Assembly (NCBI GenBank): GCA_013398175.1
Contig: VZRZ01004155.1
Span: 297,992-361,991, forward strand
Direction: 5' to 3'
Origin: Climacteris rufus
Lineage: Eukaryota; Chordata; Aves; Passeriformes; Climacteridae
Length of the DNA stretch: 64,000 nucleotides
Part shown: positions 1-12,500 of the stretch, in pieces
Layout of the letters: each line of letters begins with the position of its first letter
Position numbering within the stretch: position 1 is the first letter of the stretch
Made by a program: the position numbers and the translations under genes
Notes under the pieces: model-generated
Databases searched by the model: none
Told to the model about the DNA's origin: nothing
Seen by the model: only the letters and a program-made list of their open reading frames with translations

Positions 1-1721
1 GGTGAGCGGGGTGGGCAGGCAGGGCTGGGCGCTGGGCTGGGCGCTGGGGCTGCTCCGCTCACCCTCACGGGCACGGCGGCCGGCAGCCCGGGCTGAGGCA
101 GCAGGGACGAGGGTCAGGGCAGCGGCGTGTCCTCTCACAAGTACATCCCCATCCTGCCCAAACTTCCTGGCGGGGGGACAAGCAGGCTGCTGGGGGGACC
201 GGAGTGTGACCCCCTATCCTGAATTGCTGCCACGATGCGCAGTGCTGCTCTTCCCCGTGGGCAGCAGCAGCAGTGAGGGGTGCTGGGCTGGTGCCAGCGC
301 ATCACGGGTGCTGCGGGAATGGGTGCTGTGGGAAGGGGTGCTACGGTGCTCTGCTCCATCCCCAACCCCCCGGCCTCCTGCATCCCACACACTAATTACT
401 CCTCTTTTTTTTTTTTCTTCCGAAGGCAGCAGTTTTTGCTGGAAGAAGTGCTGGGGGGGCTGTGGAGGTGGCTTGGAAGCGAATGGGGTCAGTGACAGGG
501 AAAGAGCACAGGAATCCACCCCCTAGGGCCATGCACCATCCCTGTGCAGCGGGGAGCTCACTGCCCACCCGGCGCGGGGATGGGGCCGCTGTGCCCAGGG
601 GGTGCAGTGCCAGTCGCTCCAGGGACACCCACCAGCCCTGCCCAGGGCACCCCATGGGGAGCCCCGGCTCCGTGGGGCTGGGCTTTCGCAGCGCTGGGAG
701 TCGTGGCTTTGTTCTGACACCCAGATTGTGAGGGTTCCTTCCCCCTGCTCTCACCACGCTGTGCAATGGCTCTGGTTTGGGGGCTTGTTCTTCAGAAAAA
801 CCCCAAGTTCCTTGGGGTTTCTCAGCAAGTCACATGGACTGACGGTATTCCCCACCTTCTCTGCGCTGTTCATGTTCTTTCTTTTTTTCCTCTGCGTTTT
901 GGTTCTCCCTGTTCCCCACGCTGTGCTGGGTGCTTCCTCCTCTTCTTCCCACCACCTTTATAAACGCTCAGTTTGCATTTTCCATCCAGTTAACGGAGGA
1001 ATGTGAGGATCAGACTGAGTGGGCCTGAAGTATGGGGGGGGGTCAAGTGGATGCTTAAACCCTTCAGGTCCTGGCTTGCTTACATGTGTAACTGCTTTGC
1101 AGCCTCTAGCTGAGTAGATATTCAGGAGCCTGGCCTGGAGTGGATCCGGTGTGTCACCCCCTGGGAGGGACACTGGGATGGCACTGAATGTGCAGAGCAT
1201 GGCTCCGCTGCTGTGGGACCTGCTATGGCTTTGGCAATTCCCTGGGATAGAGACAAGCCAGGCAGGACTGAGAGCACACACGTGTGCACACAAGCACGTG
1301 TGTCAGCTGGGTCCCAGTCAGCCGTGTTCATCTCCGGGCCCTGGCACTCACTGCTGGCAGCGGGTGCTGCTCCTCCAGGGCTGAATGCTTGGTTTGGGGT
1401 GTTCCAGCCAGCTCTGAGCTTTCCTCACCTTCCCAGTGCCAGCACAGTGGTGAGGGCTGCTCTGGGGGAAAGCATATGGGTGTTCCTGTGGTGACAGGAC
1501 CATGTGTGTGTGCACCAGTCCCAGCAGTGACACTGAGAGCTTCTGTGATGCTGATGAGGTGCTTGATGGGATCCCCCCACACGGTGCTGGGGCTGTCACA
1601 CAGCCTGGCCTGCCCTGAGCACTGCTGTCACCGTGCCACCATCGCTGTGCCACCACAGCTGAGCCCCGGCTGAGGTTTGCAGGGCCCTAATCCCTTTCCC
1701 TTGTGTCTCTTTCATCTCCAG
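1..1721 (+). other. Probable 5' intron upstream of the C17orf113 coding exon
   Basis: The window opens with G followed by GTGAGCG, which matches a splice donor. The stretch ends at 1721 with a long pyrimidine tract and CAG (about 1691-1721), which looks like a strong acceptor. The simplest reading is that most of a 5' non-coding intron of the C17orf113 homologue fills this stretch. The first 110 bases are CpG-rich, as at the edge of a promoter island, and there is a T-run near 405-416. I see no convincing coding exon. The donor assignment rests on one motif at the very edge and is weak. Confidence 0.4.
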
Positions 1722-1830
1722 TCGGACCAGGAGAGTGGTAATAGACCTTCTTACTAAATTAAATGTGCAGGCTGCTCCTCAAGGCACGGTGCGGTTCAAC
1801 CGTAGCGTTTGATTTCCCAGCCACAGCAGT
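1722..1830 (+). other. C17orf113: Putative 5' UTR segment of C17orf113 with an overlapping upstream ORF
   Basis: The segment lies between the predicted acceptor (AG at 1720-1721) and the start codon at 1831. An upstream ATG at 1763 in weak context (AAATGT) opens a 68-codon frame that runs to 1969 and overlaps the main start in another frame. The main ATG has A at -3 and G at +4, which is a strong context. The exon start is inferred from the splice signal only. Confidence 0.45.
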
Positions 1831-4800
1831 ATGGTGCCTCCGGGGAAAAAGCCGGCCGGGGAAACTTCCAATTCCAATAAAAAGTGTAAACGCTATTTCA
1901 ATGAGCACTGGAAGGAAGAGTTTACCTGGCTGGAGTTTGACTATGAGAGGAAACTCATGTTTTGCATAGAGTGTCGGCAGGCACTGGTGAAGAACAAGCA
2001 CGGTAAAGCGGAAAACGCCTTTACCGTGGGCACGGACAACTTCCAGCGCCACGCGCTGCTGCGGCACGTCACCTCCGGCGCGCACCGCCAGGCGCTGGCC
2101 GTCAACCGCGAGCAGCTGGCCTTTGAGACCCGCGTCCGCGGCCACCCCGAGCTGCGCTCGGTCATCAAGGTGGAGGTGAACCCGGCCAAGGTGGCCGTCC
2201 TCACCACGGTCTACTGGATGGCCAAGGAGGAGATCCCGGATGAGAAGTGCTCCTCCCTGCTCAACTTCCAGAAGTTCAACCTGTGCCAGGCGCTGCTGGC
2301 CTCGGAGCACAGCGAGTACTACCACCCCGGCAGCGTCAGGGACATGCAGGTGTGTGTGGGGGGCTGGGGGGCTGCACCTGCACGGCGGCCGAGCCGGACG
2401 GTGCCGCGTGGCGGCCGCGGTGGGCAGAGCAGGGACGGTGCCCGCGCCCGCCGGCTGCGCGGGAGCTCCCAGCCAGGCTGCTTCGCAGGGTGAAAGCTCA
2501 GGAGCTCAATTAGCACACGAGCGCTGTGGGTTTTTCCTCTTTTGCCCTAAACTGAGCGATCAGGAAGATCAAGTAGCCGGAGAGTTTAGAAAGGATTTTC
2601 TGAATTTTACAAATGCTTCATGCCTGCTAAAATCAAATTAAATTTTTAGCGAATCTTGGCTGCTTGCCAGGCTTTTCAGCTCTCTGCAGAGACTTATTTT
2701 GCTGCAGATAGACTAAACCCACTAATTAGGTTTCCCAGCCTGTGGTGATCCTCGCAGCACTCACACATACACAGGAAGTTTACGTTCCAAAGTGAGGAAT
2801 TTGCCTGAAATGGGGGGAGTGTGAGCACATGAGTAAAGATGGAAAAAAATGTTGCAGTTTTGCTGTTGCTCTTGCCCCTACTAGGCCAGTGGAGCACCAG
2901 TGGAACTGGTGGAGTTGAATGGAGTAGGTGGGTTCCTGGTGTTCTGCCTCACTGCCAGCATAGGTGGGGGCTTGGGAAAGGGGTGTTGGGAGCTGGGGGC
3001 TCAGTGCTGCTGCTGGTGTTGTGTCCTGCTGTAGCTGTGGGGTTCTAACCCTCAGCTCAGGGCAGGGACCCCCAAGCTCTCAGCAGCTCCCCAAGGTGCT
3101 CAGACTGCCCAACAGGAGTGGAGGAGAGAGCTTTTAGGGAAAAAGCAATTTTCAGCCTCTGTGTGTGCAGCTAGTGTAGGGGCTTTTCCCTGGCTTGGGC
3201 CTCGTGCACTGCGGGAGCCTGTGGGTGGGAGCTCGTGTGCCGAGTGCTGCACATCTCCCACTGCCTCTGAACCTCATTTGTGTTTCTCTCTCCCTCCCTG
3301 CGCCCCACCTTCAACCGTCCCAGGCAGCCATTGCCAAAGTCCTGCACAACGAGGACAGGCACAGGATCAAAGCCTCGCCGTTCGTCGGGCTGGTGGTGGA
3401 CGAGACAGTGGACGTCCTGGAGCACCGCAGCCTCGCCATGTTCACCACCACCGTCTCCCCCTGCAACGGGCAGACCTCCACCACCTTCCTGGGCAGCTTC
3501 GAGCTGCCCGCCGGGGAGGCCTCCACTGTGGCAGGCAAGGTGGGTGAGGTGATGCGCTCCTTCGGCATCCCCACCATGAAGCTCACCTGGCTCAGTGCTG
3601 ACAGCGCCTCGCTGGTGGCAGAGCGGCTGAGCGGGGTGGGCACCGCGCTGACCTCGCTCTGCCCGCTCCTCACTGAGGTGCACTGCCTGTCCCACGGCAG
3701 CTCCCTGCTGCTGGCCGAGACCATCGGCACCGTCGAGTACCTCCAGAAGTATGAGACCACCGTGGATGCTGTGTACAGGCTCTACTCCAGCTTCCGGGGG
3801 GAACGTGATAGCCTGCAGGAGCTGCGGAGAGTCCTGGACCTCTGTGAGATAGACCTGGGGAGCCCCAAAGCCATCCACTGGACTTCTGTCTTCCCAGCTG
3901 TGGAAGCCATCGACTCCTCGTGGCCCACACTGGTGCTGCTGCTGGAGAACGAGGCAGAGCACTCGCCCGTGGCCCGTGGCCTCTGCGAAGAGCTCAAGAA
4001 GTTCCAGTTTGTAGCCTTCACCAAGATCCTCCTGGATGTCCTCCCCATCTTCCAGAAGCTCAGTCGCTTCTTCCAGATCGAGGACTTTGACTTGTCCATC
4101 TTGAAGCCCATTGTCTCAGCCACAGCCACCACGCTGCAGGCCCAGCAGAGCACCAGCGGCCAGAACCTCCGGGAGTTCCTCAGCGAGATGAACAAGCACC
4201 CGCAGGACGGCCGGGAGGGCGAGAGCCGCCTCTACTACAAGGGCATCGAGCTGGCCAACTGTTCCCAAGCGCACCTGAAGCACTTTGAGCGCTTGAAGGA
4301 GAGCTACCTGGAGAGCGTGCGGGGCAGCCTGCTGGACAGGTTCCCCAGCAGCGTCCTGGAGGCCATCAGCTCATTCTCTGCCATCTTCAACCCCAAGTGC
4401 TACCCCCAGTCTCTGGAGGACATTGGCAGCTATGGGGTCAGCGAGCTGAATTTCCTGTTGCAGGTGTACTCACGGGTGGTGGTGAGCGAGAGGGCCCTGA
4501 GCGACTTTCCCCTCTTCAAGCGCATCGTCTTCAGCCTCAGCCAGCTCTCCTTCAAGGACCTCTGTGTCAAGCTGGTCTACAGCAGCTCTGAGATGCATGA
4601 GCTCTTCCCAGACTTCGCTGTCCTGGCAGCTATCGCCCTGGCCTTGCCGCTGGGCTCGGTCCTTGCCGAGAAGATCAGCCGGGGCCGAGAGCTGCTGAAG
4701 CGTGGCCGGTTGTGCCACGTTAAGGAGGGGCTCTCTGACCTCATGAAGATCGCCATTGACGGGCCGGCCATCAGCGAGTTTAACTTTGCCTTGGCCATCG

Positions 4801-4853
4801 AGTACTATGAGAGCATGAGGGAGTCCGGGTTCATCGTGGCACAGGTGAAGTGA
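1831..4853 (+). CDS. C17orf113: C17orf113-like protein, a domesticated hAT-type transposase-derived protein
   Basis: There are two coding exons, 1831-2349 and 3324-4853, joined in phase 0 (donor GTGTGT, acceptor TCCCAG), giving 682 residues and ending TGA. The length and near-identical N-terminus match my memory of human C17orf113. Residues 45-85 hold a C-x2-C ... H-x5-H finger (C45, C48, H79, H85) of the TTF/BED-like kind seen in hAT-related proteins. From about residue 190 an RNase-H-like hAT core is recognisable: VVDET with D199, a later WLSADSAS segment, a VHCLSH motif, and a C-terminal LFPDF...ALPLGS region resembling the hAT dimerisation domain. No terminal inverted repeats or target duplications flank it, so it reads as an exapted single-copy gene. 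Its molecular function is unknown. Nuclear DNA binding is inferred from the finger. The first acidic residue is kept, but I cannot establish catalytic competence. Confidence 0.9.
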
Positions 4854-5610
4854 GCGTGGCTGGTGAGGGCAGAGCCCTTGGGCGGGAGCTGGGGCCCAGC
4901 GCCAGCTCAGCGCTGCCTTTCCGCATCACTGGTCACCACCAGGGCCGGGCGGCCGCAGTGGGTGGCGACGTGCTGGGAAGAGAAAACAGGATGCTTTGCA
5001 AAGCCATGCTGGTCTCATGACCACCCCTCCCTCATCCCCCGAGCATCTGCTTGAATCACCCAGAATTCAGAATCCTGGGGGCACCTGAGATCCCAAACCG
5101 CGATGAGTTTTTTTCCAAGGGTTTGTCATTATTTTGTTTTAGGAAGATGAAGGCAAAGCTCTTGAGCTCAAATGTCACGTTGCCTTTGCACAAAGATACC
5201 CAGCAGCTTTTGCTTAATTCTCTGCAAAAATGTGGGATTTCTGTTATTCTGGAGCCTGGAGAGCGAATGCAGAAAAGGCAGCACATCCTCCCAGCTCTGC
5301 GCCGACCCCGAGATGCCTGGCGGTGTCGTGTTGGTGTTCCTTGCACACAGCACAGGGTATTTTTAGCAGTGGCATCAAGTCATGATCATTTCAAGAGCAA
5401 GAGATTTAGGGAATGATATTGTAATGGCTGAGGAAATAGTAACTTTAAATGCATCATTGTGTACATATGTGTATGTGTGTATATATATAAATATACATAT
5501 ATAAATATCTATATTAAAAAGGTCTATCTTAATTTTCCTAATGTTTAAAGTATAAAGATATCTAAAAGGACTTTTTTTTTGCAAGGACAGAATAAATTAT
5601 GAGCAGGGGT
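4854..5610 (+). other. C17orf113: Probable 3' UTR of C17orf113 with poly(A) signal
   Basis: The segment follows the TGA and becomes AT-rich after 5400. The first good AATAAA is at 5591-5596. Further hexamers near 5967 and 6355 are possible alternatives. No other coding exon is visible. The extent is inferred from the hexamer alone. Confidence 0.4.
5459..5516. repeat. AT-rich simple repeat (TA/TG/TAAA mix)
   Basis: Alternating TATGTG and TATATAAATA runs form a short low-complexity tract inside the putative 3' UTR of C17orf113. Confidence 0.7.
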
Positions 5611-8600
5611 CCAAAACCAATCAATAGCTAATTCCTGGTCTTTCCAAAACGTCCTCATGTCCCGGAGTTCCCTTTGCACCCTGAGCTCTTGGCAACCTGC
5701 AGTCCCAGAGAAAATCCTTCAACACCTGCTTTCAGGACCAACCAGAGGTGTTCAGCTCATGTTTCTCCTCTGAAGTGTTATTCTCTTTATGCCAAGCTGA
5801 GCAGAGCTGTTGGTGCCTGCAGCAGGCAGGAGCTCAGGCCCCTCTGCTCACGGGTCTGGGGGCACTGGCGCAGTGGCCGAGCGGGCTGGGTGTTCTGGTG
5901 TGACGGGGTTTTCCTGGTTTTTACTTGGAGGGCTGTTTTCTTCAGTTCAGACTGATTCTAATCAGCAATAAACCCAATGCAGCAGCATGAAGCATCACCT
6001 TAGCTGTTTCCTGAGCACTGAGTCCTCTGCTGGGGCAGAGCTGAAAACAAAAAGCTGAAAACAGGAGGATGTAGCAGATCTGCTGCCCCATGGTCCAGGT
6101 GTGGTTGCTCTGGGAGTCCAGTGTGGTGCAATCTGTTTGTTACTGGTCCAGATCCCAGAGGTGCTGGGGCCACACTGGTGCTGCCCTTGTGACTGGATGT
6201 TGCTCCTCTTCTCTGGCCATCAGCCTTTGGCATTGGGGAGCCTCCTGGAAACATGCTTGGCCAGAGACAAAAACTTTAGAGCCCTGGGTAAGGATTTATA
6301 GACACCACCAAAATATGCTGAGAACATCTCCCGAGCTGGAGGGAGCCTCCGTGTGAATAAACAGCTCCGTCTCCATCTGGCCCGGGCAGACTCGGCGCCA
6401 GATGCTCTCTGAGGCAGCGGCGTCTGTGGAGATGGGTCCTTGGCAGACTCATGTTGGTATGAGAACCTGCAGTGTTGGCCCTGCTGCCTTCAGAGGCAGC
6501 TCTGGGAGGTTCACACAGGCGGGTATCAGAGCACAACAGTTGCTCTGCTCTGTCTCGCAGGGACCAGGAGAAAAACCCGATGCAGGTGTGTGTTCAGTGG
6601 CTGTGTAGAGTGAAGGGGTGGGGCACAGGCTGGGGGTGGCAGCCAGGCATAGAACGGGTGAGTTTGGTTAAATGTTGGGCTGAAACATGCCTTTAAATTC
6701 CAAGGACTGGGGAAGGAACTGGGCTGAGCTCCAGAGGGCTGGGAAGGGGCTGAGCCCCAGGCAGAGGATGTGCAGGCTCCGATGGCTCTGGCTGAGCCCC
6801 AAGCAGAGGACACTCAGCACCACAGCAGTGACATCGTGGGCTTTGGCAGCTCTTGGTCAGGTCTGAACCCTACCTGTGGAACTGGGAGAGGCACAGAGAC
6901 AACCCCTGCCAGACTGCAGCAGGTGCTAGTGCTGGAAACATGAAACACGTGGCTCCTGTGCTCCCCTCCTTGCACCCTCCCCGTGGAATGCTTTGCAGAG
7001 CCTGGAACATGTCCCATCCTAGCAGGACCCACGGTACCAGAGCAGCAGTGTTTGCTGAGGAGGTGAGGGCTCCTCTGCCAAAACAGGGGAGACAGAGCCG
7101 GGGCTGTGGGAAAGGACACCCTGCTCCAGAGCTGCACCACTGGGGCTCCAGTCACAGCCCAGCCCAGCCCGCTGCTGGCCATGCCCGTCACCTTGGGTAA
7201 GGTCGTGTCATTCTATACAGACCTGGGGCCCTGCCACTCTCCTAAAAGCAAATCCCTTAATTGAGTGTCTAATTAATACCTAAAAATACTGCCCTCAGCT
7301 GCTGCTGGAATCTGCCCTGCAGCAAAGGTAAGGCAGGACCCACAGTGCCATGGCCCCATAACCTTGGGAAGGTGCCCCAAGAGCATCATGTGGGTGCCCC
7401 AGCAGGGTGCTGGGACATGCTGGGGAGATTTGCTGGGGTGGCCTCAGCCCTTTCTCTGCTCCTGGGGGATCTTGTCTGCTTCAGGGGCAAAGCCAGGTGG
7501 GAAAAGACCTTCCCCTCTGCAGAGTCTCACTGGAGTTTCTGACCTCTCTCCAACTGCCTGGTTTATCCCAGTCCAGAAATGTGTTTAATCCACAAATTTG
7601 AGCTCAAGGATGTGCCAAAGAGGTTGGCGTGTTGTGTCTGTACCGTTGGTGGGCAGCAGCTGCTGCGGGTGGTGGCCCATCCTGGGAGTCTGTGTCCCCT
7701 CAGTACCTGTCCTGTGCCTGCCCAGTGCAGGAGCTGCTCCCCAGGGAGTGACCATGGCCTTAGCTGAGCTGCAGCGTCCCTTTTTGTACTTACTGATTTG
7801 GGGGGATGAGGTGATCGCCTGCTTCTTGTTCCTCCCATATAAATATATATATATACATATTTATGTATGTATATTTACATTTTTAAGGCCAGTGCAGTGA
7901 GTGCAAATCACACTGACTGTCATGAGCAGCACCCCTCGTGATCCAGCGCCGAATGCCTTTGCTGCTCTCGCGTGGGGCCACGGCTGCATGTGCTGGGGGG
8001 TCCCAGGGCAGCTCCTCTGGCGCCGGCCCGGCCGTCTCAGATGATTTGATGTAGAAATACTGTTTCACGCCTCAGAAGGTTAATTATGCACCGCTCACCC
8101 AGTCCCGCTCGCTGCTGCTGCAATGTTATTTATTTATTTTTAAGCGGTTTCACAGATTTCCCTTCTGGGCGACTCTGGAATTAACTTGATCAGTGCACGC
8201 CTGATGAAGCAAACTGTAATTCCTCCCCGGAGTCAGGCCTGGCTTGGGGATGGCTCCGGCGCCGTGGCAGAGCCGCCGCGTGCGCTCGCCCAGAAAGAGG
8301 TCGTTGGTGCCCGTGGGGCTGGCAACAAGCACTGGCTGCTCAAATCCAGGGAATCTCTCAAACTTTGAATTTCAGATTCGTGTCTGAGCTCCCCACCAGC
8401 CGGGATTGGCGCAGGGCGGGTGCGGAGCAGAGTGAGGAGCAGCACCAGCCTGGGGTCAGGGAGTGGGGCTGGAGGGGGGCTCAGGCTCGGACCTGTCACA
8501 AGAGATGCTGGTGGTGACAGTCAGTGTTCCTGGGACTGCCTGACCCCCTGGGCACCGGCCACTGTCACCTTCCCGTAAGGGTGTTCTTGGGTCCATGGGG

Positions 8601-9534
8601 GGCAGTGGGATGGGGTTGTGCCATGCTGGGGCAAGGGATCCACGGTGCCTTTGAGGTGAAAAAGAACCCAAACCTCAAAAAATCCAAAGGAACAAGGAAC
8701 ATTGGCCTTGTCCTTCCTGCAGGAAAAGGGACGGGGCTGTGGGTGTATTGGAGGGGGTGTGAAGCTGTGTGCGATGTGAATGGGCTCTTCTGGCTCACAG
8801 CACTCTGAAATAGTTTCTTATTTATTGTGTTTGATTAATTAATTTTTTCTATTTTAGCTTTTGCCCCTCCTTGCTCCCAGAGCTGGGCAGGGACCCCCTC
8901 TGCCACTTGGAGGATGCTTTCCTGTGCTCATCATCTGAGCGTGGGATGGGGAGCAGGCTAGAGATGGATCCCTCTGCTTGGCCCTCCCTCCCTCCTTCCC
9001 TCTATCCCACGGGTGTTTTCTGTTTAAACAGAACATTATTAATAACTCCAGGCTATTTTTGAATCTCACGCTGGAGCGCGTGGTTGGTTTGTGGGGGACG
9101 GGGAGCGGCGGCTGTACCGCAGGAGTGGGGGCAGCTCAGCCTCTGCCCCCCGTCCTTCAGCTGTGCTGGCAGCCAAAACCTCACCTGTCCTGGTGAGGAA
9201 CCCTGGTGGTGCTGGTGTGGGAGACCTCAGGGCCGTGTGGCTCCACAGGAGAGCCCAGGGAAGGGGCTGCTTCCCTGGGAGAAGTTTTGAGACCTTTTGG
9301 AGGGTTCAGACCCCTGCGTGTGTCCACGCTTTGGCGTGGAGGTGGCTGCATGCAGCTTCAAACTGGGGTGCTGATTTTGAGCCTGAAAGGCAAAGGGGTG
9401 CCTGGGGCCACCCTGAGCTGGGACTTTTCACTCGGGGGGGTCCATAGTCCCTGTGTGCCATTTCTGGTGTGCTCTGTCCTGCTGCGATCAGGGATCACCG
9501 GTGCTAACGCTGCTCTTTCCCTCTGCCTGCCCAG
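5611..9534. other. Non-coding DNA before the first recognised ZNF385C exon
   Basis: I see no protein-like exon here. The stretch is either intergenic or part of ZNF385C intron 1. It should contain, or lie downstream of, the missing first ZNF385C exon, which must end one base into a codon. AT-rich islands stand out from GC-rich surroundings near 7835-7886, 8121-8145 and 8815-8860. Confidence 0.5.
7835..7886. repeat. AT-rich simple repeat (TA)n/(TATG)n
   Basis: A 52-base tract of ATATATA, TATGTATG and TTTACATTT sequence within GC-rich DNA. Confidence 0.65.
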
Positions 9535-12500
9535 GTCCCTCCGGACACAGTAGCCCCCTCTTAGCATCGTTGCCTATCCCTGGCCGGCCTCTTCACCCTC
9601 CCTTGGACATCAAGCATTTTCTGACCTTCAGGCTCAACGGGACATCACCACTCAACCTCTTCCCCAACTTCAACACGGTGAGTCCTCAGGGCAAGTGGGC
9701 ATCGGCTGCTGGACCCCTCCTCCCCTGCAGCAGTCCCTCGTCTACATGGCACCACTCCTTGAACCCCACTAGGTAGTTTCTGTTTTAATTCCTGGGGTCT
9801 TTGGCTGCTGGACACTAGTTCAACATGCCTGCCTTGCCCTTAGCTCAGAGAGTTTCTACCCAGCCAGTGCCTGTCAGTACCAGAATTAAAAACATGGTTC
9901 ATTTTAACCAGGATCAATTGGATTTTGCTCCTGGAATCAATAGTAATAAAGTAGCTCTGGAGAGCAGTTCATTAGCTGAAAATTAAATAAGGAAAAGAAA
10001 AGAAAGAGAGAGAATGTATTACAGATATGAGGAATGTGGCTGGTGCTGTGGGTGGCAGGGGAGTTGGAGTGCTGGAGGGCTGCTCGCACCCCCTGCCTGG
10101 GCTCCAGGTCCCCAGCCTTGAACCACCAGCCCAGGTGCCCGGGGTGGGCGATGACACGGATCTTCAGAGATGTTCCTTAGACAGTTAAACTGACATGGAT
10201 GTGGCCAAAGAGTGTGGCGGCTGTGAGACGGTGTTTTCCCCGTGCTGTGCCGCTCCACCAGGCTGGTCCCAGCCCCGCGGGGGTCTCTGTACCCCTGGGT
10301 GCTGCCCAGAATTGTTGTGGAGCAGCTTCTGCTCCGGGAAGGGCAGCGGGCCCCGGGGCTGCTCCCCCTCTCCACCGCAGAGGCACCGCCGGCCGCTGTT
10401 TCGGGGTTCAGATGCCCTTTGTTTTCTCTCAGGAGCCTGGAAACGGGACTTTCCCCAGCCCCGTCGCTGCTCGCCGGCCTTTTGTGAGTGGCTTTGAGCT
10501 TAAACGTGCTCGGAAGGTGCAAATTACCGCCGACATCCTCAAAGACGGTTCAGAAATTAAGCGCTGGATTCCTGTTGCTGTTGAATGGGATTCAGGCGTC
10601 TGAGTCCTTTAAGCTTCTTTTGAAGCCCCAGCCCAGCCTCTCCCCGGGCTAATGAGCAGGAACACGGGACAGGAGGGGTTTTGATGCCATTACGGTTCCT
10701 GCTCTTTGTGTGGGCTCTTTTTTTAGTCGCTGGAGTCAGGAGTGAACTTGACCCAGCGCTTGTTGTTCGCTCCTCTCGGCTCCCTCCTGCCGCTGTCTCG
10801 GCACGTGTTCACCCTGGTTTGTTGCTTTAAAAAAGTAATTTGCAAAATGAATCTGGTACTTGCTGGAGCCACGCAGTGTTGCACGGCTGCTGTGCTCCCT
10901 GTGGGCTCTTGCCACGGAGGACGGGTCAGACACAGACAGAGGGGAGGCTGTCTCAGCTGTCTGGGGACTCAAACCTGAGCCCGGTGTGCGCTGTTGGCTG
11001 AGCAGAGCCAGGGCTGATGGTCCGGGGGCCGGAGCTGCCCCTTGGGGTGTGTCTGTGCTGGAGATGTGGCTGAAGGAGGCTGGGTGAGGAGAGCTGCCAG
11101 AGCAGAGCTTCCATCCCGCAGGATGAAGAGCTAGAGCATCCCTGCAGCCTGAGCTGGTCTGGCAGCTCTGGGGGAGCCAGAGCAGAGGCTCCATCCCTCA
11201 GGATGTAGGGCTGGAGCATCCCTGCAGCCTGAGCTGGGCTGGTGGCTCCTCATCTCTGCCCAAATGACTGTGATGCCAGGTCAGACTCCACTTGAGCCTC
11301 AGGTGGGGTTTGGGGAGAGGATTGGGGGCAGCAGTCGGGGTCTGCCCCTTGCTGAGGTCGCTGCTGTACAACAGGATTGCCCGAGGGTTGCCCTTTCATG
11401 CCCTGCACTGCTGGTGATGCTGTGAGGGCTCAGCGATGCCCTGCAGAGCGGGATCTGTTTGCACTGCCCAGCAGAACACTCTGCGCTCAGAGCAGGTCAC
11501 AGGGCTCCCATGAACCCAGCAGATGTTTTACTCTCTGGAGTAACAAAACCCTTCCAAGCTGCCTCCTGTCACTTCGAGCAACAACCAGGGGAAAAAAAAC
11601 CCTAACACAGCACTGGAGGCACGTTCCTTGCTCCAAAAACCCTTCCTTGAGCTTGGGATGTTGCAAATCCCCAGGACCCAGCAGCGCCTCGTAAACCTCC
11701 GTCAGCAGAGGCGATGTGAACGGATGCTGCATCCCTGTGAATTCCTGATCCTGACCTCAGCGGCCGCAGGGAGCTCGGCGCGGGGGTCGCTATTTATATC
11801 GGCAGGAACATCCAGGGATAAATAAAGCAATGTGAGTCAATAGCAATTGACTATAAAGCCAGGATCTTTATTCCCCAAGACCGCGGTGCCCAAAGCCACC
11901 TCTGGTGCTGGCGCTGTTCTTCTGGAAACCGCCGGGAAGAGCCTCAATCCCTGGCTGCAGGCATTGGTACGTAGGGCTGAGGCACAGCTCCTCCGGCCCC
12001 GTGGGTGCTGGGGGGACCTTTCTGTTTATGGGTTGGGCTTGGTGATCTCAGAGGTCTCTTCCAACCTGGTTGATTCTGTGATTCTGTATCTGATCGAGTC
12101 GTGAGGGCGTGCAGCGGGGAGGAGACAGAGGGATGTTCCTGTTTGCATTTGGGGAGAAGCACAAGGGCTCTCAGGTGGCACCAGGCTTCAGTGTGGGATG
12201 GAGCTGGGCTGGGCTTCTGGCAAAGCACCTGGGACCATGTGTGCTCCCGTGGGGCTGGGCAGCCGAAGGCCTGGGACAGTGCCTTTGGGATAACAGGAGC
12301 AGCAATGGCACCAGTTGCCTGTGCCTTGGCTGGGATGCCTGGAGCTGGGGCAAGGAGCCAGGTTCTGAGTGTGCCAGCCAGCCCAGCCCCTGGGAGCCTG
12401 TGGCTCCAGTGCCTGTCCACAGCAGTTGCAGGAGCTCTGGTGGACACAAGTCCTTGCTGTGCCACAGGGCTGAGCAGGGTGGACTTGACAAAAGCACAGT

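Noticed and set aside
3171..3962. 263-codon minus-strand open frame opposite the C17orf113 second exon
   Set aside because: It is a shadow of a GC-rich real exon, with no domain signature and no splice partners.
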